From NCBI GenBank assembly GCA_000231825.2, contig JH720310.1, positions 904,641 through 968,640 of the forward strand: 64,000 nucleotides of DNA, written 5' to 3'. The DNA is from Tetrahymena elliotti 4EA (Eukaryota > Ciliophora > Oligohymenophorea > Hymenostomatida > Tetrahymenidae). The notes below the pieces were generated by a model. It saw nothing but the letters and a program-made list of their open reading frames with translations, was not told the origin of the DNA and did not search any database. Numbering within the stretch: position 1 is the stretch's first letter; every line of letters begins with the position of its first letter. Below, one piece after another: positions 13,081-24,361 of the stretch. Position numbers and translations under genes: made by a program.

Positions 13081-16000
13081 ATGATTAAATAACAAAAATA
13101 TTTTAGTAATCTTAAAAATGTAAGATAAAATTGTTCATAAATATATTAAAATAGTTTTTTTTTTTATAAAAAGTTTAATAGCTCCACATTAACGTTTCTC
13201 TAAAATATCTACATTGATTTCAGGTTCAATATATCATTAATCAATGCAAATTATCAATTTTTTTATTTGATAAATTAGTTAGGGTAGAACACATTTTTAA
13301 TCTTTGAATTTAATAATAGCCTGAATCAATCAAGCAATATTAATAATGAATTTAAATAAGATGATGAAGATGATCAAGATTTCAAAGATCTACTTTCTGG
13401 ATTAGAAAAATGTACTAATCTTACAAAATTTACTATTGATCTAAGGTATTTCATTCTTTATTTTTTGAATATTTGGTTAATTAATATTTAAATTGTTAAA
13501 AGTAATCATCTAATTACTGAGGAAGAAGCTATAAATTTAGGAAACTCTTTATCTTAATGTTCTCAGCTCTCAAATATTATTCTTTATTTATGGTATTACC
13601 AATTTAGTTTACTTAATAAAATTTAAATTAAAATGCAAAAAAAAATTATAATACCATTTAGACATTCCTATTTTTGTTTTTATTCAAAAAATAATAATTT
13701 TATTATCACTTTGTTTGAAAAGTAATCTTTTTTTTGAAAATTTCAAAATATTTTTATCAAACACAAATTAATAACTTAATTGAATAATAAATAAAAAGTG
13801 AAAATTTAGAATATTTTCCTAGCTTAAATGGGTTGTTTTCATCTTTACCAAACTGCCCTAAACTTTAATCATTGGTATTAGATCTAAGGTAAATATAATT
13901 AATTTATGAATGACATTCTTCTATCTTTCCTTTATTTCTCTTTTTATTTTTATTTCCTTTTTTGTTCCTATTTAATAAAATATTTTAAAGTGGAAATTTA
14001 ATCAATGATCAAATAGCGAGTAATTTATTCTCTAGTATTGGTAATTGTACTTACCTTAGTAATTTTTCTCTCAATTTAAAGTAAGAACAATTTATTTTTT
14101 AAATGTTTTTCTTTTTGTTATCATTAGAGTATTTGTTTAAGTTTGAATGTAATAAATAGTATTTTTTATTTTAATGTATTGTTTCTCATTTAAAAATATG
14201 TTTATTAATTTAAAAAGCTATTGTTAATTTGGAGACTCAAATTTTTTAGATTATCTTAGTGTTATACAAAATTGCAAACATCTTTCTCAATTCAGGTTCT
14301 CGTTGGTGTAAATAGTATTCTTACTTTTACTAAATATCTTATTTATAAAAAATAACAACTATCAATTCAAATACTAATCCACTTTAAATATTTTTAAGTA
14401 AAAATAAAGTTAGATAATTTAGCATGAAGGGCTTAAGTGATACTTTAATGTCTTTAAATAATCTAACAGATTTAACTCTTGATTTATAGTAATATATTTC
14501 TTATCTTAGCTTTTTTAATAATTTTAAATGTAAATTGAATATCATCTCTATCAAATATTATTTATTTATTTAAATATTTTAATCCTTTTATTTAAATTAT
14601 TTCAAGTTAAAATTAATTTCAGTCAGATGACGCAGCTTCTTTAGGTTTTGCTTTATCAAAATGTAAAAACCTTTCTGTCCTGTAGCTCAATTTGAAGTAT
14701 TAATTATTATAAATATTTATTACTTCATATTTTTTTATTTTTAAATATTTTACTTAATAATTTTTTAATTACCAAAGATTTTTTTTTGTCCTTTGAATTT
14801 TGGTATTTAACTTAAAAAATCTTTACAAAAATATCCATAGTTTTGCTTCGGGTGGGTTTATACGCACACATTCGCTAAATTTAAAATAAATAAAATTTGA
14901 TTTTGAAAATAAATGAGATATTTTATTTAAATTTATTTTTTAAAAAACTAAAAGTGATAATAAACTTGAGGATTATGACATTTAGTGCTTAAGTAGTGAA
15001 TTAAAAAACTGCTCAAATCTAAAAACTTTTGTTTTGTATCTGAGGTAAAGAATTTCATATGAGATATTATTATTATTATTATGTAGCTAAATATACTTAT
15101 TAAAACTAAAAGCTATAATTAAATTCGTGATAAAGGCTTATCATACCTAAGTTCTGCAATTAGCAATTTTATCAATCTTTCTGTTTTAAAATTATATTTG
15201 AAGTAAGTTATTTAGTTTGTTAGTTAGTTAGCGATTTTTCTCATTAAAATTAAAAATTTTATCATCTAAAATAAAATATTCTAGAATAATTTTTTAGATG
15301 AAGTCATCCATTTTCCTTTTCTTTTTATAATTTTAGAATAACTTTTTAATTTATTAATACCTTTTTTGTATCAATCACAACAATGCTGTTATATCATTTA
15401 AATGATCTTCAAATACTTTAAATAATTTGAACCCATAAGGAGTTTGTTTTTCTTTTCTATTACTTTAATTTCAATTGATATTTATTTCATTTTTTGTTTA
15501 AGCAGTAACAATTTTGGGGATCAAGGAATAAAAAGTTTAAGAGATTGTCTGAAATGTATTAATAAACTTTCAACTCTGTTTATCTGGTTAAAGTAATAAC
15601 ATTTAAGATTAAAATAAAAAATATTTAAATTAGATTATTGTGTTAAACATTTATTTAAAATTAATAGTAATAATTAAATTAAAGACTAAGAAATATCAGA
15701 TCTAACTTCTAGTCTACAGTATTGTAGTAATCTATCTAACCTATAAATTTGGATTGAGTAAGAATTATTTCCTCGCTTCTTTTATTATATTAAAAATTTA
15801 AAAAAACTAAAATTCATACAAATTTTTTGAGTTGTTGATTAATAATAAAACATTTATTCATTTATTTTATTTAATTAATTATTTTTCAAAATCAAAAGCT
15901 TTTGCTAAATAAGTTAAAATGGTGCAATAAATTTAGGCTTTGCCTTAGAAAATTGCTTAGGAATCTAGAATTTAACACTCTATATGAGGTAAAGATTTTT

Positions 16001-16450
16001 TATATAAATTGAATTCTATCTATATAATTTCGTCACTTTTGAACTGAATTTTTACAAATAAATAAATATTCATTTATTCAATTTAAAAGCAATAATATGA
16101 TTTGTGATGAGGGTGCTTCAAGTTTATGCTCATCTTTGAAAAGGTGTAAGAACCTTCTTAATTTGTTATTTGATATTAGGTATCAAATTATCTTTTAGTT
16201 GTTTCTAATTTATTTAATGTTTTGCTTACTAACTTACTTATATTGATAAATTATAAATCATTTCAACATCAAATTAAAGATATTTTTTTTCTGCTTTTTT
16301 CTAATAATTCAAATTTTTAATTTCTTGCTTTTTTGAAAATTTATTTTAAAACATTAAAGATGTAATTAAATTAGTGAATCACAGTAGCATCAACAAAAAA
16401 GGAAGATTCTTAAGTCTAAAAGACTAATCTAAAAGTAGATTTATATGTGA
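13081..16450 (+). CDS. Leucine-rich-repeat protein with one repeat per 90-nt exon
   Basis: About 510 residues. Exon 1 is 13081-13445; then 13503-13592, 13799-13888, 13991-14080, 14218-14307, 14399-14488, 14607-14696, 14955-15044, 15113-15202, 15506-15592, 15668-15757, 15899-15988, 16090-16179 and the last exon 16360-16450 (TGA 16448-16450). Eleven internal exons are exactly 90 nt and one is 87; every intron is phase 2. Each internal exon encodes one LRR of the ribonuclease-inhibitor type, roughly N-x-I-x-D-x-G-A-x2-L-x2-L-x2-C-x-N-L-x2-L-x-L-x-L, e.g. DEGASSLCSSLKRCKNLLNL in the exon at 16090. The ATG at 13081 follows an in-frame TGA at 13057, but the first ~85 residues are low-complexity and the start is tentative. 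The protein probably forms a solenoid for protein binding. A ruined extra repeat sits in the intron at 15203-15505. Confidence 0.8.
15371..15432 (+). pseudogene. Fossil LRR exon inside an intron
   Basis: Reads NHNNAVISFK, an in-frame TGA (15403-15405), then SSNTLNNLNPQ. This matches the LRR pattern, but it lacks an AG acceptor and the TGA blocks use. The surrounding intron (303 nt) is longer than most in the gene. Confidence 0.55.
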
Positions 16451-16950
16451 TAGAATTTATGTAGAAAATATATTTAACAATATAATTTATGTTAATTGTA
16501 AATATTTAAAATTTATTATATCCTAAATTAATCATAAATGTTTTAGCTCAAAGATCTGTCTTTATTTAATTCAAAGGGTTACTGCTATTAATGATCAGTT
16601 CAACTCCTTTATTAAACAGATACGCACACTATGCCTAAAGACACTTCTTTGATTAGAGAGTACTTTTAAGAGTATTTTCTGGATAAGACTCAATACGATA
16701 TTTTGAAAATATGAATACAATCAGCAAATAAATAGATAACTATTAAATAAAATTTTTTAATATTTTTTAATTTATGAAAAGAAAATTAAGAGTTTAATTC
16801 ATTTTTACAAAAGTAAATAAATAAGTTACAAAAATAAAATATTTTGTTAAAATAGATGATGCAGTTGAAGATTAATTTATAAATACAAAAATTATATTTT
16901 AATTTCAATTTCTTTTATTTAAGGTTGTAAATATCTAAGTATTCTATCAA
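16451..16950. other. Intergenic before the tRNA cluster
   Basis: After the TGA at 16448 the sequence keeps an open but unstructured frame around 16555-16690. No splice-consistent continuation of the LRR gene was found. Otherwise AT-rich with nothing recognisable. Confidence 0.5.
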
Positions 16951-17033
16951 GGCAATTTGCCCGAGTTGGTTAAGGGGGACGACTTAAGATCGCCTGGATG
17001 TAATCCGCGTGAGTTCGAATCTCACAGTTGCCA
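16951..17033 (+). tRNA. tRNA-Leu(UAA)
   Basis: 83 nt. Acceptor GGCAATT pairs with AGTTGCC. The anticodon loop CTTAAGA gives UAA. A long class II variable arm follows, and the T loop is GAGTTCGAATCTC. A T run after 17036 fits pol III termination. No intron. Confidence 0.96.
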
Positions 17034-17084
17034 ATATTTTTTTATTTTTTTAATAAATAATTCAACTTTTTTAGTAAAAAATGG

Positions 17085-17156
17085 CAACCAAGGTGGGACT
17101 CGAACCCACAACCTTCAGATTAGAAGTCTGCTGCGCTACCATTGCGCCACTCGGCT
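17085..17156 (-). tRNA. tRNA-Arg(UCU), copy 1
   Basis: 72 nt on the minus strand. Acceptor AGCCGAG/CTTGGTT, D arm GCGCAATGGTAGCGC, anticodon loop CTTCTAA (UCU), T arm GTGGGTTCGAGTCCCAC. A T6 tract follows the 3' end. It reads AGA, the usual Arg codon in this genome. Nucleotides 27-43 are a G-A mismatch in all five copies. Confidence 0.95.
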
Positions 17157-17267
17157 TTACCATTAAATTTGAAAAATACATAAATAATCTCATCAAAATT
17201 ATCATTTTAATTATTAATAAATTTTGCTAGAACAAATAACTCTTATCAAAACAAAAAACAAAAATGG

Positions 17268-17339
17268 CAACCAAGGTGGGACTCGAACCCACAACCTTCA
17301 GATTAGAAGTCTGCTGCGCTACCATTGCGCCACTCGGCT
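17268..17339 (-). tRNA. tRNA-Arg(UCU), copy 2
   Basis: Identical in the mature region to the copy at 17085-17156, followed on the minus strand by a short T run. Its flank on the 17340 side resembles that of the copy at 17942 (shared TACAATTAATTTAA). Confidence 0.95.
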
Positions 17340-17469
17340 TTACAATTAATTTAACAAAAAAAGCAAGTGATTGATTGATTTTATTCAGAAATATACATTG
17401 CTTTATTTGGAATATTCTGAAACTAAAAAGTAAGTATAATTTTAAGTTAGTAAAATAAAACAAAAATGG

Positions 17470-17541
17470 CAACCAAGGTGGGACTCGAACCCACAACCTT
17501 CAGATTAGAAGTCTGCTGCGCTACCATTGCGCCACTCGGCT
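17470..17541 (-). tRNA. tRNA-Arg(UCU), copy 3
   Basis: Identical mature sequence to the other copies, with T-run termination. Together with copy 2 and the spacer between them it appears duplicated as copies 4 and 5. Confidence 0.95.
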
Positions 17542-17941
17542 TTTACAATAACAATACTAAGATTAAAAAAGCAAATTTTTGTTCAAATTTTAACATCATT
17601 AAAATATATTAAAAAAGCAATATTTTTAGTATTCTTATTTCATGCATGTCATAATTTAAATCTATTCAAAGGGCATAATTAAAAGTCTTAATTTATCATA
17701 AATGAAACAAAGATTGTAATTTGTGAGTGAGTACTTACTTGATAACATTTATTTGAGAAGAATTTTTAAAAACAGATTTAAATTTAATAAAAATAACTTT
17801 AGATTGAGCTTTTATATTAATATATTTTAAATAAAAAAAAATAATATAAAGATAAAATTATTTTAAGCTTTTTGAATCAATCATTATTTCAGTCAAAATA
17901 AACTTTAAAATTCTATTTTAGTTTAAAAAACAAAAAAATGG
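17542..17941. other. Spacer inside the tRNA-Arg cluster
   Basis: 400 bp of AT-rich DNA between copies 3 and 4. No extra tRNA or ORF of note. Confidence 0.6.
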
Positions 17942-18013
17942 CAACCAAGGTGGGACTCGAACCCACAACCTTCAGATTAGAAGTCTGCTGCGCTACCATT
18001 GCGCCACTCGGCT
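17942..18013 (-). tRNA. tRNA-Arg(UCU), copy 4
   Basis: Identical mature sequence, T7 terminator. The spacer to copy 5 (18014-18152) matches the 17340-17469 spacer, including GTGATYGATTGATTYTATTCAG. Confidence 0.95.
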
Positions 18014-18152
18014 TTACAATTAATTTAAGAAAAAAAACAAGTGATCGATTGATTCTATTCAGAATTATGAGAAAAATAATTGCTTTTTTTGGAGTATTCT
18101 TAATTTGAATCATAACAAAGTAATTCATAATTTAATAATAAACAAAAAATGG

Positions 18153-18224
18153 CAACCAAGGTGGGACTCGAACCCACAACCTTCAGATTAGAAGTCTGCT
18201 GCGCTACCATTGCGCCACTCGGCT
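18153..18224 (-). tRNA. tRNA-Arg(UCU), copy 5
   Basis: Identical mature sequence, T6 terminator. It is the outermost copy, next to the 3' end of the Gln/Asn-rich gene. Confidence 0.95.
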
Positions 18225-18362
18225 TTGACAATAAATGCGAGGCTTGAGAATTGGATAATTTGAGGAATAGGATATTAAAAAATAAAGCAAAAGAATGAGT
18301 TTTGATGGTAAAATAAATAATATAATTAGAAGAACAAATTTAATTTATAGAAAGAAATAATG

Positions 18363-20772
18363 TCAATTATTTTAAAATACTTAATTAGATATTTATTAAT
18401 TTTAAGAGTTTATACTTATTTATTATGTGAACACATTTCTTTTACTATTTGACATTTATTGCTGTTATTGATTCGTGTTGAAATTATTATTTTGGTATAA
18501 ATTATTATTGCTGTTGCTATTTGTAGTGTTTTAATTACTAAAATGAGATAAATTGGCTCCTTTTAAATTTGTGTTTTATTAGGCAAAGTTCGAGGATATT
18601 GGTAAAGAGGTATTCTGTTGAGTTTAAAAAGAATCTTGATTAATTAAATTATTAGAAGAATTTGAGTAAGTTAGATTAGGATTGTTTGGATTAGATATTT
18701 ATTGTTAATTACTAACATTATTACTGCTATTATTTCTTACTAGATTCTAATTTTATGATGGAATAATAGGTTGTTAAATTTAGTCTATTTTTAAATTAGT
18801 TTTATTCAAATTAATATCAGGAGTTTAAATATTTAGTAAATTAGTCGTATTATTTGTTTTAGAAATACTAGGACCACCATCACTTTGTTACTTTTTTAAG
18901 TAAATATTACTAGCTCCATTTTATTTTGATTGGTTTAAAACTGCATTTACATCTACATTTTCTGTATTTTCATTCACATCTTCTTTGCTAAATTTTGTTA
19001 AAAAGAAATTATTTATTTAAATCAAATAAATCCTAATAATTACTTCAAGTATATATTGTTCTCTTTAAATAAATTCAGGATGCTCTTCACTTTTGATTTT
19101 ATTTTATCTCTTTAGAATCTGAATTTATTCTTTTATTCCTAATTATTTTCAAAATTAACAGCATAAGTATGTCGAAATAAAATTTATATTAAAATATGTT
19201 ATCACTTAAAAGTTTATTTATTATTCATGCTTCAAAATTAAAAGTATTATTTATTTATTATTCACCCTTCAAAATAAAAAGCATTAATTATTTATAATTC
19301 TTCCTTCAAAATTTTATTTAATGGAAAAAAAATATTTTTTTTTCACAATTTTAATTGTTTTTTCTTATAAAAGCTTTTTATTTTTTGATTTTTTTACTCT
19401 AGAAAAGCATCTATTTTTTTATTGGAGTTGTGGTTTTAGATAATATTTTAAATTAACAAGGTTTACCTCAAATATAGATTTAGGTTCTATTTTGACTGGT
19501 GTTGTGTTAATAGATTTTTAATAGTTTTATTGTGCCAGTTATTGCTCTTATGAGAATGATTGGAATGAGTTTTGCTAATCTCCAGAGTTAAATGAGCTTA
19601 AATTTGAATTAGAAGATCTGTCTTTACTCAAGAAAAGTGCTTATTGAAGTGCTTAAGTGTTTTAATCAGTAAAATGCTTGGATGTAGATGATGCTGTGTT
19701 TAATTGAGGAGTGGAAGGTAGATTCTAAAATAGATTATTAGATTGAATATCAGTAGATTCCTTTCTTTTAACTTGTTGGTTTTCTTACTTTATTTAATTG
19801 CTGCTGGCTTAATTAGTTTATTAAAAGCTGCCTAACGGATTACTAGCAGAGTTAATTTACTCAGAAATTTGATTGCTTTGCTATGCATTCAGTGATTAAA
19901 ATATTGGCTATTATTGACCTAATTTATTGTTGTAATTGACTTGTTGTGCTGAATACTGATTCTAATATTTGCCCTAGATTTAATCTTTACTTTGAGTTTG
20001 CTAATCTGACATACTCTTCCCTGTTTAAATTATAAAAAGAGATAATTAATCAATCAATAATTTCTAGTAAATAATAAGCATGTATGTATAAAACTAAATT
20101 ATTAATAATTCTATCATAATGTGAAATCTTTTACCTATTAAATTCGAGCTATTATTATTTAAAAGCGGAGACTAAACTTAAACAGGTGAAGTGCTTTGCT
20201 AATTAGTCATATTGTTTGAACCTATTTCATTAATTAAAATAATACTTAATTCAAGAAGCAATAAAACGAAAATATTCATTTTTATATCATAGACTAACTA
20301 GATGAAATATCTAAATAGATAAATTCCAATCAAGAAGTACTATTGTAGAAATAATCTTTTTGGTATTTTATCATTTTTTCTGTTTTATTTTTGGGATTAC
20401 TTAGTCAAAGATAATTCATCTTCTATTTCTAAAAAAGAAAAACTTTTATTAATTACTTTGTGCAAACTACTAAGTTATTTTATCATTTGGCTGCTTGGAA
20501 GACTACATTTAAGGTTGCTAATTATTGCTGCTATTATTTGGGACTAATTAAATTCCTCCCTAAGTTTCTTTAGATTTCTTGAGGATGTCAAGATATATTG
20601 GAATACGTTAAGGGTCTTGCTAAAGTTTTTCTAAAAGCTGCTTAAAATAACTCCATTCATTTTAAATTTTTTCTAACTGCTGTTCTTTGAGTTCCTTTAA
20701 AATGGCATGCTAAATAAATTAATCAAAATAATCGATTAAAGTTTGCTTATCTGCAACAGTATCTTCATTCAT
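18363..20772 (-). CDS. Gln/Asn/Ser-rich low-complexity protein
   Basis: Function unknown. It starts MNEDTVADKQTLIDYFDQF, followed by a charged helical N-terminal part of about 80 residues (AILKELKEQQLEKIQNEWSY, then LQQDPQRIPIYLDILKKSKE). The rest is dominated by Gln, Asn and Ser, e.g. LYQNNNFNTNQQQQQMSNSK near the C terminus. Stop TGA is at 18365-18363. About four or five exons. Introns near 20135-20070 and 19470-19010 are clear, whereas the join around 20430-20230 is ambiguous (several AG sites). No membrane helix. A folded N terminus with a long Q/N-rich tail is common in ciliate transcription or RNA-associated proteins, but no domain proves that. An upstream exon cannot be excluded because the frame stays open before the ATG. 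Confidence 0.7.
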
Positions 20773-22441
20773 TTCTTTATTTGAATTAGTTTTTGAAAAT
20801 TTCTTAATAATAGTAATCTGATAAACCAGCTATCTATCAAAACAAATAAATATTTATATATATGTTATTATACTTTGTATTGATTTTTTTTAAGTTAATA
20901 TTCAATAAGCAAGCAAGCAATCAATCAATATCTTTCTTTCCTTTGATTTTTTTTAACTTGATTAATAATTAAAAAATCATATGAATTTGTATTTTTTCAG
21001 CTCATCAAAAAACCAAATTAACAAGTAAGCTAATTAAATAATTAAATATTCTTTATACATTATTCAATGGATTAAAAATTCACTTTGTATAAACATTTCT
21101 AACTAACTAATAACTACTAACTACTTTTAATAGGATTATTTTCATAACAACTCTTCAAACAAACAAGATAACATTACTATAATTAAAATTATGGGTATTA
21201 TCATACCCACATTCATTCTACTTGACTCCAATTATTTTCATAACAAATTCTTTAAACACAAATTATAATTTTTAAATAATAATCTTTATATTCTTATTGC
21301 TAAAATTAAAATAATTTTCAAAATTTTCATTTTTTTTATCCAAAAAATATTAAATAAAATGAAAATGTGAATAATTATTTTAAGGTACCAGAATAACACA
21401 ACTTCACTTCTGAATTAATATGATCAAAAAATTATGAATTAATATTGCAATATATTTATCGAGATTTAATAAATTTATTTAAGCTAGAATGTAGTGCTAA
21501 TATCTTAGAATATGAAAAAATATTTTAAGTAAAATATAAAGAGCACAAAATTAAATATTAAATAATAAATCATATTGAACTGATTTAAAATTTAAAAGAA
21601 GTTAGAAAAAAATAAGTAATAATAAATGAGATTGATTGAATTGATAAGAAATTTAAAAGAATTAAGAAAAAAGTTAGTTTTTAAAAATTGATTTGAAATA
21701 GATAGATAGAAAAAAATGTTTAATTTACTTAATTTTATTAAAAAAACTTTGACAATTATTTAAAATGTTTTGTTATTGAACAAAATCACTGTTAAAAAAA
21801 TTTTTAATTGATAAAGAATTAACAAACTATTTTTTAGGTATTTTCTCTAAATAAATTATCTAAAATAAAAAGTTTTTGTTTTACCAGAATTCATTTTAGA
21901 ATAGAATAAAATTTTAATGCTTTCAAAAACCCATATTAATCAATTTAATTCAGATTTTTGAGAAATAAAATATTTAAAAATTTGTAAATAGCTCTTTTAT
22001 TTTATATCAAAATTAGGATTTTTTTGTTAGAGAGTTTATTTGATAATAATTATCCCTAACATTTCTGATATGAAATTTTATTGAGTTAAGATAAAGAAAG
22101 TCCTCGTAGTTTGGAATAATTTAAATTAACAAAGAATTGAATGATTGAATATTTAATTTATCAGCATCTCTTTTATCTTGGATTTGGCGCATTTTTGTAT
22201 GAGAGTTCATCAGTTAAGCTTAATATTCTGTAATAGAAAAGATTTTTTATTTAATAAATTTCATTGTATAAAATGTGATATGAATATTGATAGAATTATT
22301 AATTAATTAATAAACAAAAATTCATCAATTCTTTACAAAATTTCATCCAAATTAAAAACAAAAGTTCAAAAAGGCAAATAGATTTTGAAAGTTTAAAAAA
22401 AAAAGATAGGGATAACTTACTTGACTCAGTCAATAGCAAAA
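20773..22441. other. Divergent intergenic region
   Basis: Between a minus-strand start (20772) and a plus-strand start (22442). It holds short CAAG/CAAT repeats (20900-20935) and AT-rich DNA. No gene could be supported. Confidence 0.6.
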
Positions 22442-23491
22442 ATGAGGATGAACTTAGAGCTCAAGCCAAAGATAATTGGCACATTCAAAAAGATAATTTC
22501 ATAGTTAAAGAAGGCTTTAATGCCATAGCAGTGTGTTTATTTAGTAATTAATAATTAATTCATCACATTCGTTACTGAATATGACTCTAAAAATCTACGT
22601 AATTGCAATATTAAAGTGTAGATGGGAACTGAATATTTCACTCTTAACAGCAGTGTACTAGAGAGTAAGTAGGAATAGAATTAAGTCACCTGCAAGATCT
22701 TAGATTTTAATTAGTTTGCTTAAAACGTTAGTGGTTTATCTGACTAATAATGCACTGTTCATGTCTTCTTAAGTAAGGAAGGAGATAATAGATATGTTAA
22801 GCTAAAATGCACTGAAAATGAGAGTCTAGTCACTCAATCTCGTTCAGAAATTAAGCTCAACTTCACAAAACTTCCTTTCCCTGAAGTAGATTAAAAGTTC
22901 TTTGGCATGAACATTAGAAGCAAAGATTTGTCTAAATTGCTTGATATTTCAGCTTCCAATTAATGCGACCTTGAAATGTCATTTAATATCAGAAGTTAAG
23001 GTGAATAGGGAACTGGAACTATTTATTTCAAGCTCAAAAATCCCTCTATTAAAATAGTTTATGATGAAGCTAAGGTATTTGATGTAGATGAATAACTCAG
23101 CTAATAAAATAACGAGTCCCAAGATAATGAACATGACAAGAGTTGTGTTTAAAATATTCTCTTCAGAATATCCCAAATACATGCCAAGTAGCTCTCTCAT
23201 ATCTGCACTATTGATGAATAAATGAGTATTTCCATCTTAAGAGACGGCTCTCTCGGAATTGAGTTTTGGGAAGCTGAAGGACCTGAAAATGAATCAACCA
23301 TTATAGCTATGAAGCATTTTATTGTTCCCAAATTAGATGACATGGAATATGAAGAAGCTAATAAGATGGATCTTGAATAAGATTATGACGATTTAGCCAA
23401 TAACGGTGACATTAAAGTAGAAGAAGAGTAAGTCAGCAAAAAGAAGAACTAATTATATTCTGACAGTGAAGAAGATGGGGACGATGAATGA
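22442..23491 (+). CDS. Probable Hus1-like subunit of the 9-1-1 checkpoint clamp
   Basis: 349 residues, intronless, ATG 22442 to TGA 23489-23491. Hus1 forms the PCNA-like Rad9-Rad1-Hus1 ring that marks damaged DNA for ATR signalling. The match is by order of elements. The N terminus MRMNLELKPKIIGTFKKII resembles the Hus1 MKFRAK start plus first clamp helix. The central strand-rich block ends LVTQSRSEIKLNFTKLPFP, like the Hus1 TxDIPIKV region. A C-terminal pair of elements follows, with LFRISQIHAKQLSHICTIDE then IAMKHFIVPKLDD, equivalent to the final FIPAL strand. A 45-residue acidic tail (DSEEDGDDE end) is extra. Rad1 is the main alternative, as both share the clamp fold. Codon use is cleaner (more C and G) than in the neighbouring repeat-family genes. 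Confidence 0.6.
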
Positions 23492-24361
23492 GGAAGTGAG
23501 TTAATTACAAATTGTAAAATTTTACTCTAAATGAGTATAGTAAAATCTAAAAAAATTAATTAAAAAATACTAAATGAATATCTATCTAATAAACAAAAAA
23601 TCTTAACCAACATTTGAATAAATAAAAGCTAATCAAATTATGTATCCTTATTAATTTTTACAAAAACTAATGAATTACTAAATATATTATTACAATTATT
23701 TATCACTATATTTATATCTGTATAAAAATCTTTTATGAATTACTTTATAAATTGTTTTTTATTACTTACTTTCTTTTTATTTGTAAAATATTTTTGCTAT
23801 TTTTCTTTCAAATATTAGTGAATTATGAAAGACACTCTCTTTTAATTTGTTTTAATCTTTTTGCTATTTTTCATTCTAATACTTATGAATTACTACTATT
23901 AAATAGAATTTCAAATAAATTTTTACTATCTAAATCAATGTAAATAATTACATTTTTAGTCAAGTATGAAATAATATAATTCAATAAGAAATATCATAAC
24001 CAAGTCATTTTACTTTTTGATAAATAAATATTTATTTTTCTATCTCGATCGAGATAGCAATCTAATTTCTCAATATTTTATCAATATAAATAATTCAAAA
24101 ATTTCCAAATATTTCTTTTTTTTAAGAGAGTATATACTTCCTTAAATATGATTACAGAGGACTTATTATCAATATAAATAGAAAGTTTAGATGGAAAAGA
24201 TGATTGATTAGCTGATACAAGTAATTCATTAGATTAAAGATTAAAACAAAAATAAATATTAGATGAATAAGATAATAGAATTATATTGCAATAAATTAAT
24301 TTTTTTAAATGAGTAATATATAGTTGTTCTTTTTATTAGATAGAAACAGCCAAAATTGATT
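23492..24361. other. Convergent intergenic region
   Basis: 3' ends of the Hus1-like gene (+) and the membrane-protein gene (-). AT-rich; contains the 18-bp perfect palindrome at 24040-24057. A 63-codon plus-strand frame at 23752 lacks coding character. Confidence 0.6.
24040..24057. repeat. Perfect 18-bp palindrome
   Basis: CTATCTCGATCGAGATAG. It is GC-richer than its surroundings and has no loop. It could be a protein-binding dyad or a transcript hairpin between the two convergent genes; role unknown. Confidence 0.8.

Noticed and set aside
17227..18128. Repeated ORFs across the tRNA-Arg genes (shared GAMVAQQTSNLKVVGSSPT)
   Set aside because: The shared peptide is just the tRNA genes read as protein.
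23752..23943. 63-codon plus-strand ORF
   Set aside because: Phe/Leu/Ile-rich translation of T-rich intergenic DNA; no support.
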